A stretch of DNA of 64,000 bases from Microbacterium sp. AZCO (GCF_039614715.1 NZ_CP154857.1:2046001-2110000); one strand, 5' to 3'. Shown: positions 45,770 to 55,577, counted from the first letter of the stretch. Translations and numbers: made by a program. Notes: generated from the sequence alone by a model not told the origin.

Positions 45770-46138
45770 ATGGCCCGCAGAATCGTGCATCAACTCGTCG
45801 ACGACCTGGACGGCAGCGTCCTGGAAGTCGGAACGGGTGAAACCGTCCTCTTCTCGCTCGACGGGATCGCCTATGAGATCGACCTCTCCGACGAGAATGC
45901 GGCGGCGATCCGCGCCGCCTTCGCCCCTTATGTCGACGCCGCGCGCTCCGTGTCGTCGTCGCGCGCGGCGAGCCGCTCACAGGGCTCGTCGTCCTCGCAG
46001 GGTGGTCGCAAGCGCCGCCGCACCGGTCAGCAGGACTACGGTCCCGTCCGCGAGTGGGCGAAGTCGAACGGCTACACCGTCTCGGAGCGCGGCCGAGTGC
46101 CGGCATCCGTCCTCGAAGCCTACGAAGCAGCCCACTGA
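45770..46138 (+). CDS. lsr2: Lsr2-family nucleoid-associated protein
   Basis: A 122-residue H-NS-like silencer that binds AT-rich, often foreign, DNA. The N-terminal dimerisation domain reads MARRIVHQLVDDLDGS with the FSLDGIAYEIDLSDENAAAIR strand-helix. A serine/lysine-rich linker follows (about 65-85). The C-terminal DNA-binding domain has REWAKSNGYTVSERGRVPASV, including the AT-hook-like RGR. TAATGT lies 7 nt before the ATG and no ribosome-binding site is visible, so it is probably leaderless. A longer frame from 45743 is open but unsupported. Confidence 0.95.
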   Translation: MARRIVHQLVDDLDGSVLEVGTGETVLFSLDGIAYEIDLSDENAAAIRAAFAPYVDAARSVSSSRAASRSQGSSSSQGGRKRRRTGQQDYGPVREWAKSNGYTVSERGRVPASVLEAYEAAH

Positions 46139-46145
46139 CGCTGGA

Positions 46146-47543
46146 TCACGCGTACGACTTGGGATCGACCGCTTCGGGCGACGGCCCGACGCGGTGCGCC
46201 GTGTGCAGGAGGGTGACCTCGTCGTACGCGGTCGGAGACCGGTAGATCTGCATGTCGGTGCGGTGACGGCGCGAGCCGCCCGTGACGAGCTTTCCGTCGA
46301 CGTAGCTCGCCGGAACGGCGGGCGTCGAGGTGTCCGGCCACGCGGAGACGCGCGGCAGCCGGGTGAGGCCGCCGAAAAGAGTGACAGGCTGCACGGACGA
46401 GTAGCCCCCCTGGTTGAGGTACACCTCGATCCACCCTTTTCGGACGTCGGCCGACATCCGGAATCCGAGGACGATGTCGGTCCACGCCCCTCGGTTGTAG
46501 CCGAAATCGACGAGTGATCTCGGATCGCCCCCGTTGAGCTGATTCGCCTCGATGTGGAATCGGTCGATGGGGTCGGAATCCGCGGTGCGATTGGCGTCGA
46601 TGATGGTGATCGCCCCGCGACCCGAAGGATATTGCGTCGGGCTCGTCGCCTGCGGTCCGTACATCTGGAAGATCGCGATATGCAGATTGGTGTCATTCGG
46701 ATCGGAGAGTCGCACGCTCGGAAACCCTCCTGATCCGGCGGCACTCGAATCCACCTTCGGCACGTAGACCGAGAAGCCCACGTAGAACTCCTGGCCCTCG
46801 AAGAATCCCGTCCCGGACTCCATGGCGGGCTGCTGCGCCTGGAAGCGAGGCGAGTTCGTGGGCTGATCGGAATCGAACCGGGCGCTGTCCGGGACCGCGA
46901 CCTTGATCGCCTTGCGTCCCCGGCGCGCCGGGTCGTCGACGAGCTTCGCGTACTTGACGCCGTACGGGGTCGCGGCGAACGAGCCGAGCCAGGCGTTCCA
47001 CGAGGAGTAGTCGGCCGCCCAGGCGGACGAGTCCACCCAGCCTTTCGCGGCCAGCGAGCCGTACGAGTAGTTGCCGGTGTAGACGCTGAAGCTCGCCGAC
47101 GAGTATTTGATTCCGCCGATGACCGCGTCCGCCCGGACCCACGCGCAGAAGTTGCTCGGCGACGCCGTGTCGGTGGCCGCGAGGCGCTTCGTCGTGTCCC
47201 ACGGATCGCCCGACCACAGGCTCGTCGTGCCCACTCGCTTCAGCTGGCGAGTGAACCGGCCGAGCGTCATCGTGACCGACGACGGCGTCGGCACACCCGG
47301 ATCGAACTGGACGGTGATGGGCACCGTGCCCTTGTACGTCTGCCCCGGCTGCAGCGAGAGAGTCGCCATGAGTCCGAGGTCGTTGCGCAGGGGCCGCGGG
47401 TTCGCGTACGCGGGCGGGCTCTGGAGTGCCCGGGCGGTGGACGGCACCAGCAGGCCCGCCGTCGCGGCGGCGGCGAGCGGAAGTCCCCATCCCGCCGTGC
47501 GGAGCAGTCCTCGCCTCGTCAGCCCTGCTTCGCCGTCATCCAC
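46146..47543 (-). CDS. Secreted heparin-lyase-like polysaccharide lyase
   Basis: A 465-residue exported protein. The N-terminus carries a twin-arginine signal (LTRRGLLRTAGWGLPLAAAATAG region) with cleavage near ARA (about residue 39). Residues 60-170 look like a small beta domain. Residues 195-460 resemble the heparin lyase I jelly-roll (FEGQEFYVGFSVYVP, WTDIVLGFRMSADVRKGWIEVYLN near residue 370, and the closing DMQIYRSPTAYDEVTLLHTA strand). Substrate is probably a uronate-containing polysaccharide, but the family is broad. The GTG start has GAGGAG 6 nt upstream. Confidence 0.8.
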   Translation of the reverse strand: MDDGEAGLTRRGLLRTAGWGLPLAAAATAGLLVPSTARALQSPPAYANPRPLRNDLGLMATLSLQPGQTYKGTVPITVQFDPGVPTPSSVTMTLGRFTRQLKRVGTTSLWSGDPWDTTKRLAATDTASPSNFCAWVRADAVIGGIKYSSASFSVYTGNYSYGSLAAKGWVDSSAWAADYSSWNAWLGSFAATPYGVKYAKLVDDPARRGRKAIKVAVPDSARFDSDQPTNSPRFQAQQPAMESGTGFFEGQEFYVGFSVYVPKVDSSAAGSGGFPSVRLSDPNDTNLHIAIFQMYGPQATSPTQYPSGRGAITIIDANRTADSDPIDRFHIEANQLNGGDPRSLVDFGYNRGAWTDIVLGFRMSADVRKGWIEVYLNQGGYSSVQPVTLFGGLTRLPRVSAWPDTSTPAVPASYVDGKLVTGGSRRHRTDMQIYRSPTAYDEVTLLHTAHRVGPSPEAVDPKSYA

Positions 47544-47729
47544 CGCGCACTCCTCACGTCGACCTGGGCGGTCGTGCCGGCGGAGGCGGGATGCGAATCT
47601 CGCTCCCTCGATAGGCGAGGGATCGCACCGCACATCAGGGCGCGACCTGGCCGCAGTTTATCGACCCCAGGTTTCGGGGGCGTCACGCATTCAGAGGGCG
47701 TGGATTTCGCGGTGCGGTCCCCTGTCTCG

Positions 47730-50666
47730 TCATCCGGAGGTCTTCACGGTGACGAAGGTGCGGTTCGCGGACGAGCCGTTGTTGACATACCCGACGTAGC
47801 GCGAGTTCGCCTGCAGGCCCGACCACGCGGCCGTGTAGGACGCCGCGACGCCGGGGGTGAGCGGGAGGGTGGAGGGCGACACGGTGAGTGTCGATCCTCC
47901 GCTCTTGACGTTCGTCGCCCACAGGTTGAAGGTCGTCCCCGCCGCGGCCCGGTCGGCGACGACGTAGATGATGTACGTTCCCGCGGTGGGCGTGACGATG
48001 TCGAGCGTCTCGTTCGGCCCGTACGACGATGCCGCATACGGGTCGCCGACGGGGACCACTCCGAGGTACGTGCGGGTCGCGGCGACCCAGAGCTCGGCAT
48101 CCGCCGACGACTCGAGGCTGATGCGGGTCACCTTGGTGCCCGAGCCGACGCTGAAGGTGTACGCCACCTGCTGTCCCGTCGCGATGACGCCGGACGCGCC
48201 CTTCGCCGTGCCGGCCGAGTTCTTGAGGTACGTGCTCTTGTTGAGAGTGGATGCCGCGAGGGCGACGGATGTCGATGCGCCGCCTCGCACCTGCACCGTC
48301 GTCGATCCGGTCTGCCCCGCGCCTGTGACCTCGTCGGGGGCGTCGATGACGGTCGGCCGCACGGCGATCGGCGATCGGACGGTCTTGCCCGCGCCCTTCC
48401 AGGTGAGGGCACCGGTCGACCAGGTGTTCGCGGCGGCGGAGCCGCGGGTGAGCGTGACCGTGAACGACTTCGTCTCCCCCACGGCGAGTGTGAGGGTCGC
48501 GGGCGACACCGTCGCCGTGACACCGGGAAGCCCGCTCACCGACGCCGTGTACGTGCCGGCGGTGAGGGCGGTGACCGAGCGGGTCACGGTCTGCGTGCCG
48601 GCGAGACTTCCGATCGAGATGGATGCCTGATTGAGATCGCTCGGATCGATCGCCGGCGCCGGCTCGATGGAGTATCCCGAGCCCGCGAGGAACGACATCC
48701 AGTCGGCGCGCGTGCTCCGGTACAGGAGGCCGGGGTAGAGGAACACGCGCGCCTGCACCTGTCCCGCTCCCTGCGCGAAGGGATCCGCGTTGACGCTTCC
48801 GTCGGCGTTGAGCGTGTTCTTCGCCGTGGTCATGAGCGCCGAGCGGATGTCGGAGGGCAGCGCCTTAGGACGAAGGCTGAGGTAGAGCGCACCGAGCCCG
48901 GCGACGTGCGGCGACGCCATCGACGTTCCCGACAGGAAGGCGTACTGCGCCTGTCCCGAGGACCCGTTCTGGATGGCGGCGAGGACGCCCGTCCCGGGCG
49001 CCGCCACGTCCGGCTTGAGCACGTCGGCGTCGTCGGCCACCACCGGACCGCGGGAGCTGAAGCCGGCGACCTGGGGAACAGGCGGGCTGTAGCCCGTCGG
49101 GTTCGTCGCCGACAGGGTCGCCGTCGCACCCGCCGTGCGAGCCGCGGCGATCAACGGCGTCCGGTAGTCCGACTGCGCGTGGATCGTCGGCACCGAGTGG
49201 GCATCGAGGTCGAGCGAATCGGGCTGGGTGTTGACGAGGATCATGCCGACACCGCCCGCCGTCTTGACCGCGGCGGACTTGTCGGTGCGGGCGATGTCGC
49301 CTCGGTCGCACACGACGATGCGGCCGCTGACCTTGCTCGCGTCGAGGGCGCCCGGGCTGCACAGTGCCGAGCCGGCGTCCCCCGCGTAGACGAGGGGCGC
49401 GGTCACGGCATCCACGACCGTCGTGCTCGCGCCGGGAACCGGCAGGCCCGTCGAGATCGACGCGGTCGAGACGTCGAACGGCAGCGTGCTCGCCGCGACC
49501 GTCGTGTACCAGGGGTAGGCGTGGTCGAGTGTCGTGGCGCCCGGCCCCGAGTTGCCCGCTGCCGTCGCGACGAAGACGCCGGCGGACGCCGCGCCGAGGA
49601 AGGCGTGGTCCTCCGGCGAGAGGGTGGCCGACGGAGCGCCGCCGATCGAGAAGTTGATGACGTCGACGCCGTCTGCGACGGCCTGGTCGATCGCCGCGAC
49701 GAGGTCGGAGGAGGCGCAGCCGCCGTCCCCGTCGGGGTTGCTCCAGCACGCCTTGTACACGGCGAGCTTGGCGGCGGGAGCGACTCCCGAGATGGTCGCG
49801 GATGCGGCATCCGTCACCCGCGCCGTCACCCCGCTGTCGCCCGCCGCCGTGGACGCGGTGTGGCTGCCGTGGCCCTCGACGTCGCGCGGGGACTTCGGAT
49901 CGCTCGACGCGACATCGCCGAAGCCCGTCGCGTAGAAGCGGGCGCCGATCACCTTGGTCGAGTAATCGCCGGCATCCCACTGCGGGCCGGTGACGCGGGC
50001 CGAGCGGAAGGTGCCGCCGTCCTTCTTCGTGAACACGACGTCGTTGCCGACGAGGTAGGGCTCGCTGCCGGGCGTCGCGGTGAGGGCCGCGCCGGCGAAC
50101 GAGGGGTTCTCGGGCGCGATGCCGGTGTCGACGACGCCGACGACGACGCCCTTGCCGGCTCCCGCCACTCCCCCGACCAGCGACCACGTGTCGGGGACGC
50201 CGAGGTAGTCCGTCCCCGTCGTGACGTCGACGTGCCGGAGTTCGTCGGCGTCGACCTCGGCCACGCCCGGCAGCGCCGCGAGGGCGGCGGCCTGCGCGGC
50301 GCTGAGCTTCGCGCTGAAACCGTTGAGGGCCGCCGTATAGGAGTAGGCGATCGTCGCGCCGACGAGACCGGCGATGCGGCTCTGCGCCTCCGTCAGGTAG
50401 GCGCGATAGCGGCGGGCGGCTTCGGTGAGCACGTCGAGCTGCTCGCCCGAGGCGGGCGCCGTGGCGGCGAGCCCCTGGATTCCGCCGGCGTAGGTCGCGA
50501 GCGCCGGGGCATCGAGCCGCACGATGTAGCTCCCCGCTGCCGGCGCCGCGGTCGTCGCCGATGCGAGTGCGGCGGGTGGTCCGGCGAGCGCGGTGGCGAC
50601 GAGGGCGATGGCGGTGCCGACGGCGAGGGCAGCGCGGCGGGCAAGGGCAGACGGCGACACAGACAT
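47730..50666 (-). CDS. Secreted S8 subtilisin-like serine peptidase
   Basis: A 978-residue exported protease. Signal peptide at 1-36, inhibitor I9 propeptide at about 45-145, then the S8 catalytic domain with Asp180 (GVVDTGIAPENP), His266 (EGHGSHTAS) and Ser582 (SGTSMASPH). A PA-type insert (about 415-515, with GRIVVCDRGDI) lies between His and Ser. The C-terminus has a fibronectin-type-III-like subtilase domain (about 675-770) and a beta domain with TYIIYVVADRA. It has the plant-subtilase-like architecture common in actinobacteria. AGGAG precedes the ATG closely. The lyase gene follows 186 nt downstream on the same strand. Confidence 0.95.
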   Translation of the reverse strand: MSVSPSALARRAALAVGTAIALVATALAGPPAALASATTAAPAAGSYIVRLDAPALATYAGGIQGLAATAPASGEQLDVLTEAARRYRAYLTEAQSRIAGLVGATIAYSYTAALNGFSAKLSAAQAAALAALPGVAEVDADELRHVDVTTGTDYLGVPDTWSLVGGVAGAGKGVVVGVVDTGIAPENPSFAGAALTATPGSEPYLVGNDVVFTKKDGGTFRSARVTGPQWDAGDYSTKVIGARFYATGFGDVASSDPKSPRDVEGHGSHTASTAAGDSGVTARVTDAASATISGVAPAAKLAVYKACWSNPDGDGGCASSDLVAAIDQAVADGVDVINFSIGGAPSATLSPEDHAFLGAASAGVFVATAAGNSGPGATTLDHAYPWYTTVAASTLPFDVSTASISTGLPVPGASTTVVDAVTAPLVYAGDAGSALCSPGALDASKVSGRIVVCDRGDIARTDKSAAVKTAGGVGMILVNTQPDSLDLDAHSVPTIHAQSDYRTPLIAAARTAGATATLSATNPTGYSPPVPQVAGFSSRGPVVADDADVLKPDVAAPGTGVLAAIQNGSSGQAQYAFLSGTSMASPHVAGLGALYLSLRPKALPSDIRSALMTTAKNTLNADGSVNADPFAQGAGQVQARVFLYPGLLYRSTRADWMSFLAGSGYSIEPAPAIDPSDLNQASISIGSLAGTQTVTRSVTALTAGTYTASVSGLPGVTATVSPATLTLAVGETKSFTVTLTRGSAAANTWSTGALTWKGAGKTVRSPIAVRPTVIDAPDEVTGAGQTGSTTVQVRGGASTSVALAASTLNKSTYLKNSAGTAKGASGVIATGQQVAYTFSVGSGTKVTRISLESSADAELWVAATRTYLGVVPVGDPYAASSYGPNETLDIVTPTAGTYIIYVVADRAAAGTTFNLWATNVKSGGSTLTVSPSTLPLTPGVAASYTAAWSGLQANSRYVGYVNNGSSANRTFVTVKTSG

Positions 50667-50819
50667 CGCACTCCTGTCTCGAACGGAACGATCGCGAGGG
50701 TGGAGCGGTGGTGCGGATGGTGCGGTGGTGCTGCAGGTCGCGTTGGGGCGCGGCGCTGACCAGAGCATGGCACCGCGCGCGGCGATCGCGCAATGCGACC
50801 CGACGCGGGCCGTCGTCCG

Positions 50820-51683
50820 TCAGCGGCGCGGGCGGTGTGCGGTGACGAAGCCGCCGCGCGAGCTCGGCGTCGCGGAATCGCCGATCCGGATCGCGCGACC
50901 GTACCGGCGTTCGAGGTCGGTGATCGTGGTGCTGTCAGCCGCCCAGCCGGCCGCGGCGAGCAGACCGGCCGGGTCGGGCGGATCGGCCCGCGAGAGCACC
51001 TCGTCCATCGGAAGGCCCGTCGCCTGCGCGAAGGTCGCGAGTCTCTCCCGGGCGTCGGGTGTGTCTTCGATAGGCACGGCCCGCTCGATGACGGCGCGCG
51101 AGCCCGGCGCGGAGAGGTGCGCGACGTCGTCGAGCACGGCCGCCTGGTCGTGCGCCGAAAGGTAGGGCAGGAGACCTTCGAGCACCCAGTGCGTCGGCTC
51201 CGCGGGGCGGAACCCGTGCGCCACGATGTTCGCCGCCCACGGCTGGGTCACATCCGCCGCGACGGGCACCCGCCTCGCCCGCGGCGGGCTCACGAGTGCG
51301 GCGCCGACGAACGAGACGACGCTGTCGGTGTCGAGCTCGAAGACTGTCGTGTCCTCGGGCCAGTCGAGTCGCCACGATCGCGTGTCGAGGCCGCTGCCGA
51401 GGATCACGACCTGGCGCAGTCCGCCCGCGCCCAACTCGTCGTCGATGAAGCGGGTGCGCAGGCCGATGTAGAGCGAGCCGAGGAGCAGGGACTGTTCGAG
51501 CGGTGGCACGGCGGCGAGGTCGTCGGGCCACCTCGCGGGGTACGGGACGTCGATTCGGGATGCTGCGACCAGCGTCGCCGCCCACGGATCATGCACGAGG
51601 GCGTCGGGGCGGGTCGACTCGAGGGCGCGCGCCGCCGCGACGGCGACCGCCGTCGTGCCGACCCCGTGGATCTGGGAGGACAT
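50820..51683 (-). CDS. SAM-dependent methyltransferase (leucine carboxyl methyltransferase-like)
   Basis: A 287-residue protein of the LCM/TIGR00027-type methyltransferases abundant in actinobacteria. Visible motifs: RALESTRPDALVHDPWA near residue 18, the substrate arginine segment LYIGLRTRFIDDEL near residue 72, VVILGSGLDTRSWRLDWPEDTTVFELD near residue 92-118, and VLEGLLPYLSAHDQ near residue 167. The methyl acceptor is unknown. The start is placed at MSSQIHG, 7 nt after CAGAAT; an ATG three codons earlier is also possible. Confidence 0.87.
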   Translation of the reverse strand: MSSQIHGVGTTAVAVAAARALESTRPDALVHDPWAATLVAASRIDVPYPARWPDDLAAVPPLEQSLLLGSLYIGLRTRFIDDELGAGGLRQVVILGSGLDTRSWRLDWPEDTTVFELDTDSVVSFVGAALVSPPRARRVPVAADVTQPWAANIVAHGFRPAEPTHWVLEGLLPYLSAHDQAAVLDDVAHLSAPGSRAVIERAVPIEDTPDARERLATFAQATGLPMDEVLSRADPPDPAGLLAAAGWAADSTTITDLERRYGRAIRIGDSATPSSRGGFVTAHRPRR

Positions 51684-51876
51684 CCCGGCCATTCTGTCGG
51701 GTCGCGAGGCGTCGCGCGGCGCCGTTCGCGGGCGGCGGATTCGGGGCGTGCGCACAGCGGCGGACAGCCGCCGTCGACACGCTGCTCCGCCGCTCGCGCG
51801 GCGGCGTGTCGTGCGACTCGGTCCGCGCCTGTGCACGAGCGACGTCGGTGTCGGATGTCGCGCGTAGGGTGCCGGC

Positions 51877-52701
51877 ATGGCGGAACGGGTCGAGGCGTGG
51901 TGGGCGCGCAGGCAGTTCTCGCGCGGCCTCGACGTGCCGTACGAGATCGGCACGTACCGGGAGGCGTGGGCCGCCTACCCGGCGCTCATCCGGCAGTACC
52001 ACCCCGATCTCAACGCCGGCATCACGCTGACGCAGATCCCGCCGGCGGCTGACGTGCTCCTGCTCTGGCAGTGCGAGGCGGGCCACCTGTTCGCGGCGAC
52101 CCCGACCGAGCAGCGGGCGCGACCCGGGCGCGAGCGGCGGCGGTCGGCGTGGTGCCCGGAGTGCGCGTTGCTCGCGGTGCCGCCCCGCGTACAGCCCGCC
52201 GGGAAGCCCACGGCGAAGCGGCCGAAGCCGCGGCGCGAGCTGTGCGGGAAGACGCCCGATCTGCCCGTCGGCGAGGCGTTCGCGAGCGACTGCGCACCGA
52301 AGCCGGCATCGGCGGTCGAGGCCGAGCTGCGCGCCGAGCTCGTCGCGCGCATCGTCACGACGACGGGCGTCAACGCCGTGCGCGTGGGGCGCCCGTTCTT
52401 CGACCACGTCGAGGTGTGGCCCGACATCCTGCTGCCCGAGCTGCGCATCGCGGTGGAGTACGACAGCATCGGGCGCTTCGGGCTCGAGCATCTCGGCACG
52501 CGCGAGGATGCCGACCGCCGGAAGGACCGCACGCTGCGGGCCGCCCACTGGGAGGTCGTGCGCATCCGCACCGGCAGGCTCGAGAAGCTCGGACCGTACG
52601 ACCTGCAGCTCTCCTCGCTCGGCAAGACGGGCGTCGACAAGCTGATCGACGTCTTCCGCGACATCCGCGGTCCGCTCCTCGTCGACGCGTACCTCACGTG
52701 A
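51877..52701 (+). CDS. Zinc-ribbon protein with DUF559/Vsr-like nuclease fold
   Basis: A 274-residue protein. The N-terminal half resembles a DUF4379-type zinc ribbon: W-x-CEAGHLF near residue 68 followed by a basic stretch and WCPECALL near residue 90 (two Cys-x-n-His/Cys pairs). The C-terminal half has VWPDILLPELRIAVEYDSIGR near residue 188, then DADRRKDRTLRAAHWEVVRIR, the PD...ExD...RKDxxL pattern of Vsr/DUF559 nucleases. TAGGGT lies 6 nt before the ATG. It stands alone on the plus strand between minus-strand units. A DNA-cleaving or repair role is plausible but unproven. Confidence 0.75.
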   Translation: MAERVEAWWARRQFSRGLDVPYEIGTYREAWAAYPALIRQYHPDLNAGITLTQIPPAADVLLLWQCEAGHLFAATPTEQRARPGRERRRSAWCPECALLAVPPRVQPAGKPTAKRPKPRRELCGKTPDLPVGEAFASDCAPKPASAVEAELRAELVARIVTTTGVNAVRVGRPFFDHVEVWPDILLPELRIAVEYDSIGRFGLEHLGTREDADRRKDRTLRAAHWEVVRIRTGRLEKLGPYDLQLSSLGKTGVDKLIDVFRDIRGPLLVDAYLT

Positions 52702-52721
52702 CGATCCGGGTGCCGGCGCGG

Positions 52722-53927
52722 TCAGCCCCGCTGCCGCCGCAGCGCGCGCCCGAGGCGGGCCGCGGCTTCGGCGAGGCGCTCCTCCGACGTGTCGCCGAAC
52801 GCGAGGCGGAGGTGGCGGGCGGCATCCGTTCCCGGTCCCGACGGGAAGAACGACCCCCGTTGGTAGTCCACCCCCTCCGCGCTCGCGTCGACGGCGAGAC
52901 GGTCCGCCTCGACGTTGTCGTCGCGCAGCCGCGGCCACAGGAAGAGTCCGCCGGCGGGCACCTCGATGTCGAAGGCGCCGGGCGCTTCGCGCTCGAGCGC
53001 CTCGGCGAGCGTGCACGCCCGCGAGGCATAGAGCGCCCGGGCGCGGTCCAGGGTGCGATCGAAGAGGTCGGGGTCGGTCGTGAGCAGGTCGGCGACGACG
53101 GCCTGCACGAACGTCGACGAGTGCGAGTCCTGGCGGCTGCGCAGCGCGACGATGTCGGACACGAGCGACTCCGGCAGCACCACCCAGCCGAGCCGCAGGC
53201 CAGGGCCGAGCGTCTTCGTGAACGTGTTGACGTGGATGACCCGCTCGGAGTGGTTGAACGGCTCCTCCTCCGGCGCGGCGCCCGTGAACCGCAGCTCGCG
53301 GTACGGGTTGTCGGCGAACACGACGAAGCCGTAGTGCTCGGCGAGACGGACGAGCTCGCGGCGGCCCTCGAGCGACAGCGACCCCTGTGTCGGGTTGTGG
53401 AAGTCGGGCACCGTGTAGAGCGCCGCCGGCCGCGCCCCCTCGGCCAGCAGTCGGCCGAGCTCCTCGAGGTCGATCCCTTCGCGGCCGACGCGCACGGGAA
53501 GCGTCTCGGCCGCCGACAGCTCGAGCCCGCGGAGGAAGAGCGGGAAGATCGGGTTGTCCACGGCCACGAGGTCGCCGCGTTCGACGGTCGCCTGGATCGA
53601 GAGCGCCAGGCCGTGGAATCCGCCGTTGGTCACGATGATGCGCGAGACGGGCACGCCCTCGCGGGCCGCGATCCACTCCCGGAGCGCCGGGATGCCCTCC
53701 GTGCGCGAGTACTGCAGCGCCGGAAGACCCGGCTGGCCGAGCACGCGGGCAGTCGCCTCCGCCAGTTCCCGGGCGGGAAGGACGCTCGGGTCCGGGATGC
53801 CGCCGAGCAGCTCGATCGCGTCGGCTCGGCGGTCGCGCAGGGTCTGGTCGCCGAATCCCTTCGGCGCCGTGAAGGCGGAGACGAGCGCAGTCCGCCGGTC
53901 GAGGGCGGGGAGGGTGTCGATGGTCAT
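52722..53927 (-). CDS. PLP-dependent aminotransferase (2-aminoadipate/MocR aminotransferase type)
   Basis: A 401-residue fold-type I aminotransferase. Conserved points: LLGGIPDPSVLP near residue 40, YSRTEGIPALREWIA near residue 72, TNGGFHGLAL near residue 98, the DNPYREL aspartate near residue 205, and the PLP lysine in NTFTKTLGPGLRLGW near residue 238. This matches LysN/2-aminoadipate or valine-pyruvate-type enzymes. It is the last gene of the peptide-importer operon, 27 nt after the ATPase gene, with GGAG 6 nt before the ATG. It likely acts on the imported compound. Confidence 0.9.
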   Translation of the reverse strand: MTIDTLPALDRRTALVSAFTAPKGFGDQTLRDRRADAIELLGGIPDPSVLPARELAEATARVLGQPGLPALQYSRTEGIPALREWIAAREGVPVSRIIVTNGGFHGLALSIQATVERGDLVAVDNPIFPLFLRGLELSAAETLPVRVGREGIDLEELGRLLAEGARPAALYTVPDFHNPTQGSLSLEGRRELVRLAEHYGFVVFADNPYRELRFTGAAPEEEPFNHSERVIHVNTFTKTLGPGLRLGWVVLPESLVSDIVALRSRQDSHSSTFVQAVVADLLTTDPDLFDRTLDRARALYASRACTLAEALEREAPGAFDIEVPAGGLFLWPRLRDDNVEADRLAVDASAEGVDYQRGSFFPSGPGTDAARHLRLAFGDTSEERLAEAAARLGRALRRQRG

Positions 53928-53954
53928 GTCATGCTCCGGTGGGTGTCGTCGCGG

Positions 53955-55577
53955 TTACGCGGTGCGGGCGAGTTCGATGTCGGCGCGGACGTCGGGGCGC
54001 GGGATCGCCGAGAGCAGCGACACCGTGTAGTCCTCCCGGGGGGCCGCGAAGACGCGGTCGACCGTTCCGGACTCGACGACCTTCCCGCGGCGGAGCACCG
54101 AGACCGTGTCGGCGACCTGTCGCACGAGCGCGAGGTCGTGCGACACGAAGAGGTAGGTGAGGCCCCGCTCGGCCTGGAGCTTCAGGAGCACCTCCAGGAT
54201 GTCGGCCTGCACGCTCACGTCGAGCGCGCTCGTCGGCTCGTCGAGCACGATCACATCGGGCTCGAGCACGAGCGCGCGGGCGATCGCGACGCGCTGACGC
54301 TGGCCACCGGACAGCTCGGCGGGACGACGACGCGCATGGGCGGCCGTGAGGCCGACGGCGTCGAGCATCTCCGCGACGCGCGTCGCGCGCTCCCGTCGCG
54401 AGCCGACCCGGTACCGCTCGAGCGGCTCGCGCACGATCGTGCCGACGCGCCAGGCGGGGTCGAGCGACGTGAAGGGGTTCTGGTACACCAGCTGCAGATG
54501 GCGACGGATGCTGCGCACGTCGTCGGCGGTGCGCCCGACCACCGACTGCCCGTCCACGAGGAGCGTGCCGGCGTCCGGCTGCTCGAGCCCCAGGAGCATG
54601 CGCAGCGCCGTCGTCTTGCCGGAGCCGGACTCCCCGACGAGCGCGTGGGTCGTGCCGGCGGGCACCGAGAACGACACGTCGTCGAGCGCCTTCACCGCTC
54701 CCCCATCGAACGACTTCGTCAGCCCCGCGACCTCGATCTTGGGAGCGGCGGCCCCGACGACCGGCAGTCGCAGCCCGCGGAGACCGCTGTACCGCGAGGG
54801 GTTGAGGGCGGGCGCATCGCCCTGCAGGCGCAGGGTGTAGTCGGATGCGGGCCGCGCGAACACGTCGGCCGTGCCCCCGGCATCCTGAACCCGTCCGTCC
54901 CTGAGCACGACGATGCGGTCGGTCCGCTCCCCCGCGATCGCGAGGTCGTGCGTGATGAGGAGCAGCCCGATGCCGCGGTCCGTCTGGAGCTCGGTCAGCA
55001 GATCGAGGATCCGCTTCTGGATCGTCACGTCGAGCGCACTCGTCGGCTCGTCGGCCACGATCAGCGCCGGGGCGGGGATCAGCGCGAGACCGATGAGCAC
55101 GCGCTGCAGCATCCCTCCCGACAGCTGGTGCGGGTACGAGTCGTAGACGCGCTGCGGATCGTGCAGGCCGACCTTCTCGAACGTGTCGAGGATGAGGAGC
55201 CGGCGGGCCCGGGCATCGCGCGGCTCGACGAGCGCAGCGGCCTCGTGCGCCTGCGCGCCGATGCGCCGCACGGGGTTGAGCGCGTTGGCCGGATCCTGGG
55301 GCACGAAGCCGATCTTCCGCCCCCGCAGGGGCCGGAAGCGGGCCTCCGACAGCGCGAGCGTGTCGGTGCCCTCGAAGAGCACCGACCCCGAGGCACGCGC
55401 GCCGTCGGGAAGCAGCCGCAGGATCGAGCGGGCGATCGTGGACTTGCCCGATCCGGATTCCCCGATGAGCGCGAGGCTCTCGCCGCGGGCCAGGGCGAAG
55501 CCGGCGTCGAACACGACCTGGGTCGAGCCGTACGAGACGGAGAGGCCGTCGACCCGGAGGAGCTCGGAAGTCGTCAT
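53955..55577 (-). CDS. Peptide-type ABC transporter, fused double ATPase
   Basis: A 540-residue protein with two ABC ATPase domains in tandem (a DppD-DppF or YejF-type fusion). Domain 1: Walker A GESGSGKST near residue 38, signature QLSGGML near residue 150, Walker B ALIVADEPTSA. Domain 2: Walker A GESGSGKTT near residue 316, signature ELSGGQRQR near residue 425, Walker B VIVLDEPTSA. The first signature is slightly degenerate (LSGGML). It powers the two upstream permeases and follows dppC by 17 nt. Confidence 0.95.
   Translation of the reverse strand: MTTSELLRVDGLSVSYGSTQVVFDAGFALARGESLALIGESGSGKSTIARSILRLLPDGARASGSVLFEGTDTLALSEARFRPLRGRKIGFVPQDPANALNPVRRIGAQAHEAAALVEPRDARARRLLILDTFEKVGLHDPQRVYDSYPHQLSGGMLQRVLIGLALIPAPALIVADEPTSALDVTIQKRILDLLTELQTDRGIGLLLITHDLAIAGERTDRIVVLRDGRVQDAGGTADVFARPASDYTLRLQGDAPALNPSRYSGLRGLRLPVVGAAAPKIEVAGLTKSFDGGAVKALDDVSFSVPAGTTHALVGESGSGKTTALRMLLGLEQPDAGTLLVDGQSVVGRTADDVRSIRRHLQLVYQNPFTSLDPAWRVGTIVREPLERYRVGSRRERATRVAEMLDAVGLTAAHARRRPAELSGGQRQRVAIARALVLEPDVIVLDEPTSALDVSVQADILEVLLKLQAERGLTYLFVSHDLALVRQVADTVSVLRRGKVVESGTVDRVFAAPREDYTVSLLSAIPRPDVRADIELARTA

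Noticed and set aside
47574..50759. 1061-codon plus-strand frame
   Set aside because: Antisense to the subtilase gene, whose catalytic triad is intact.
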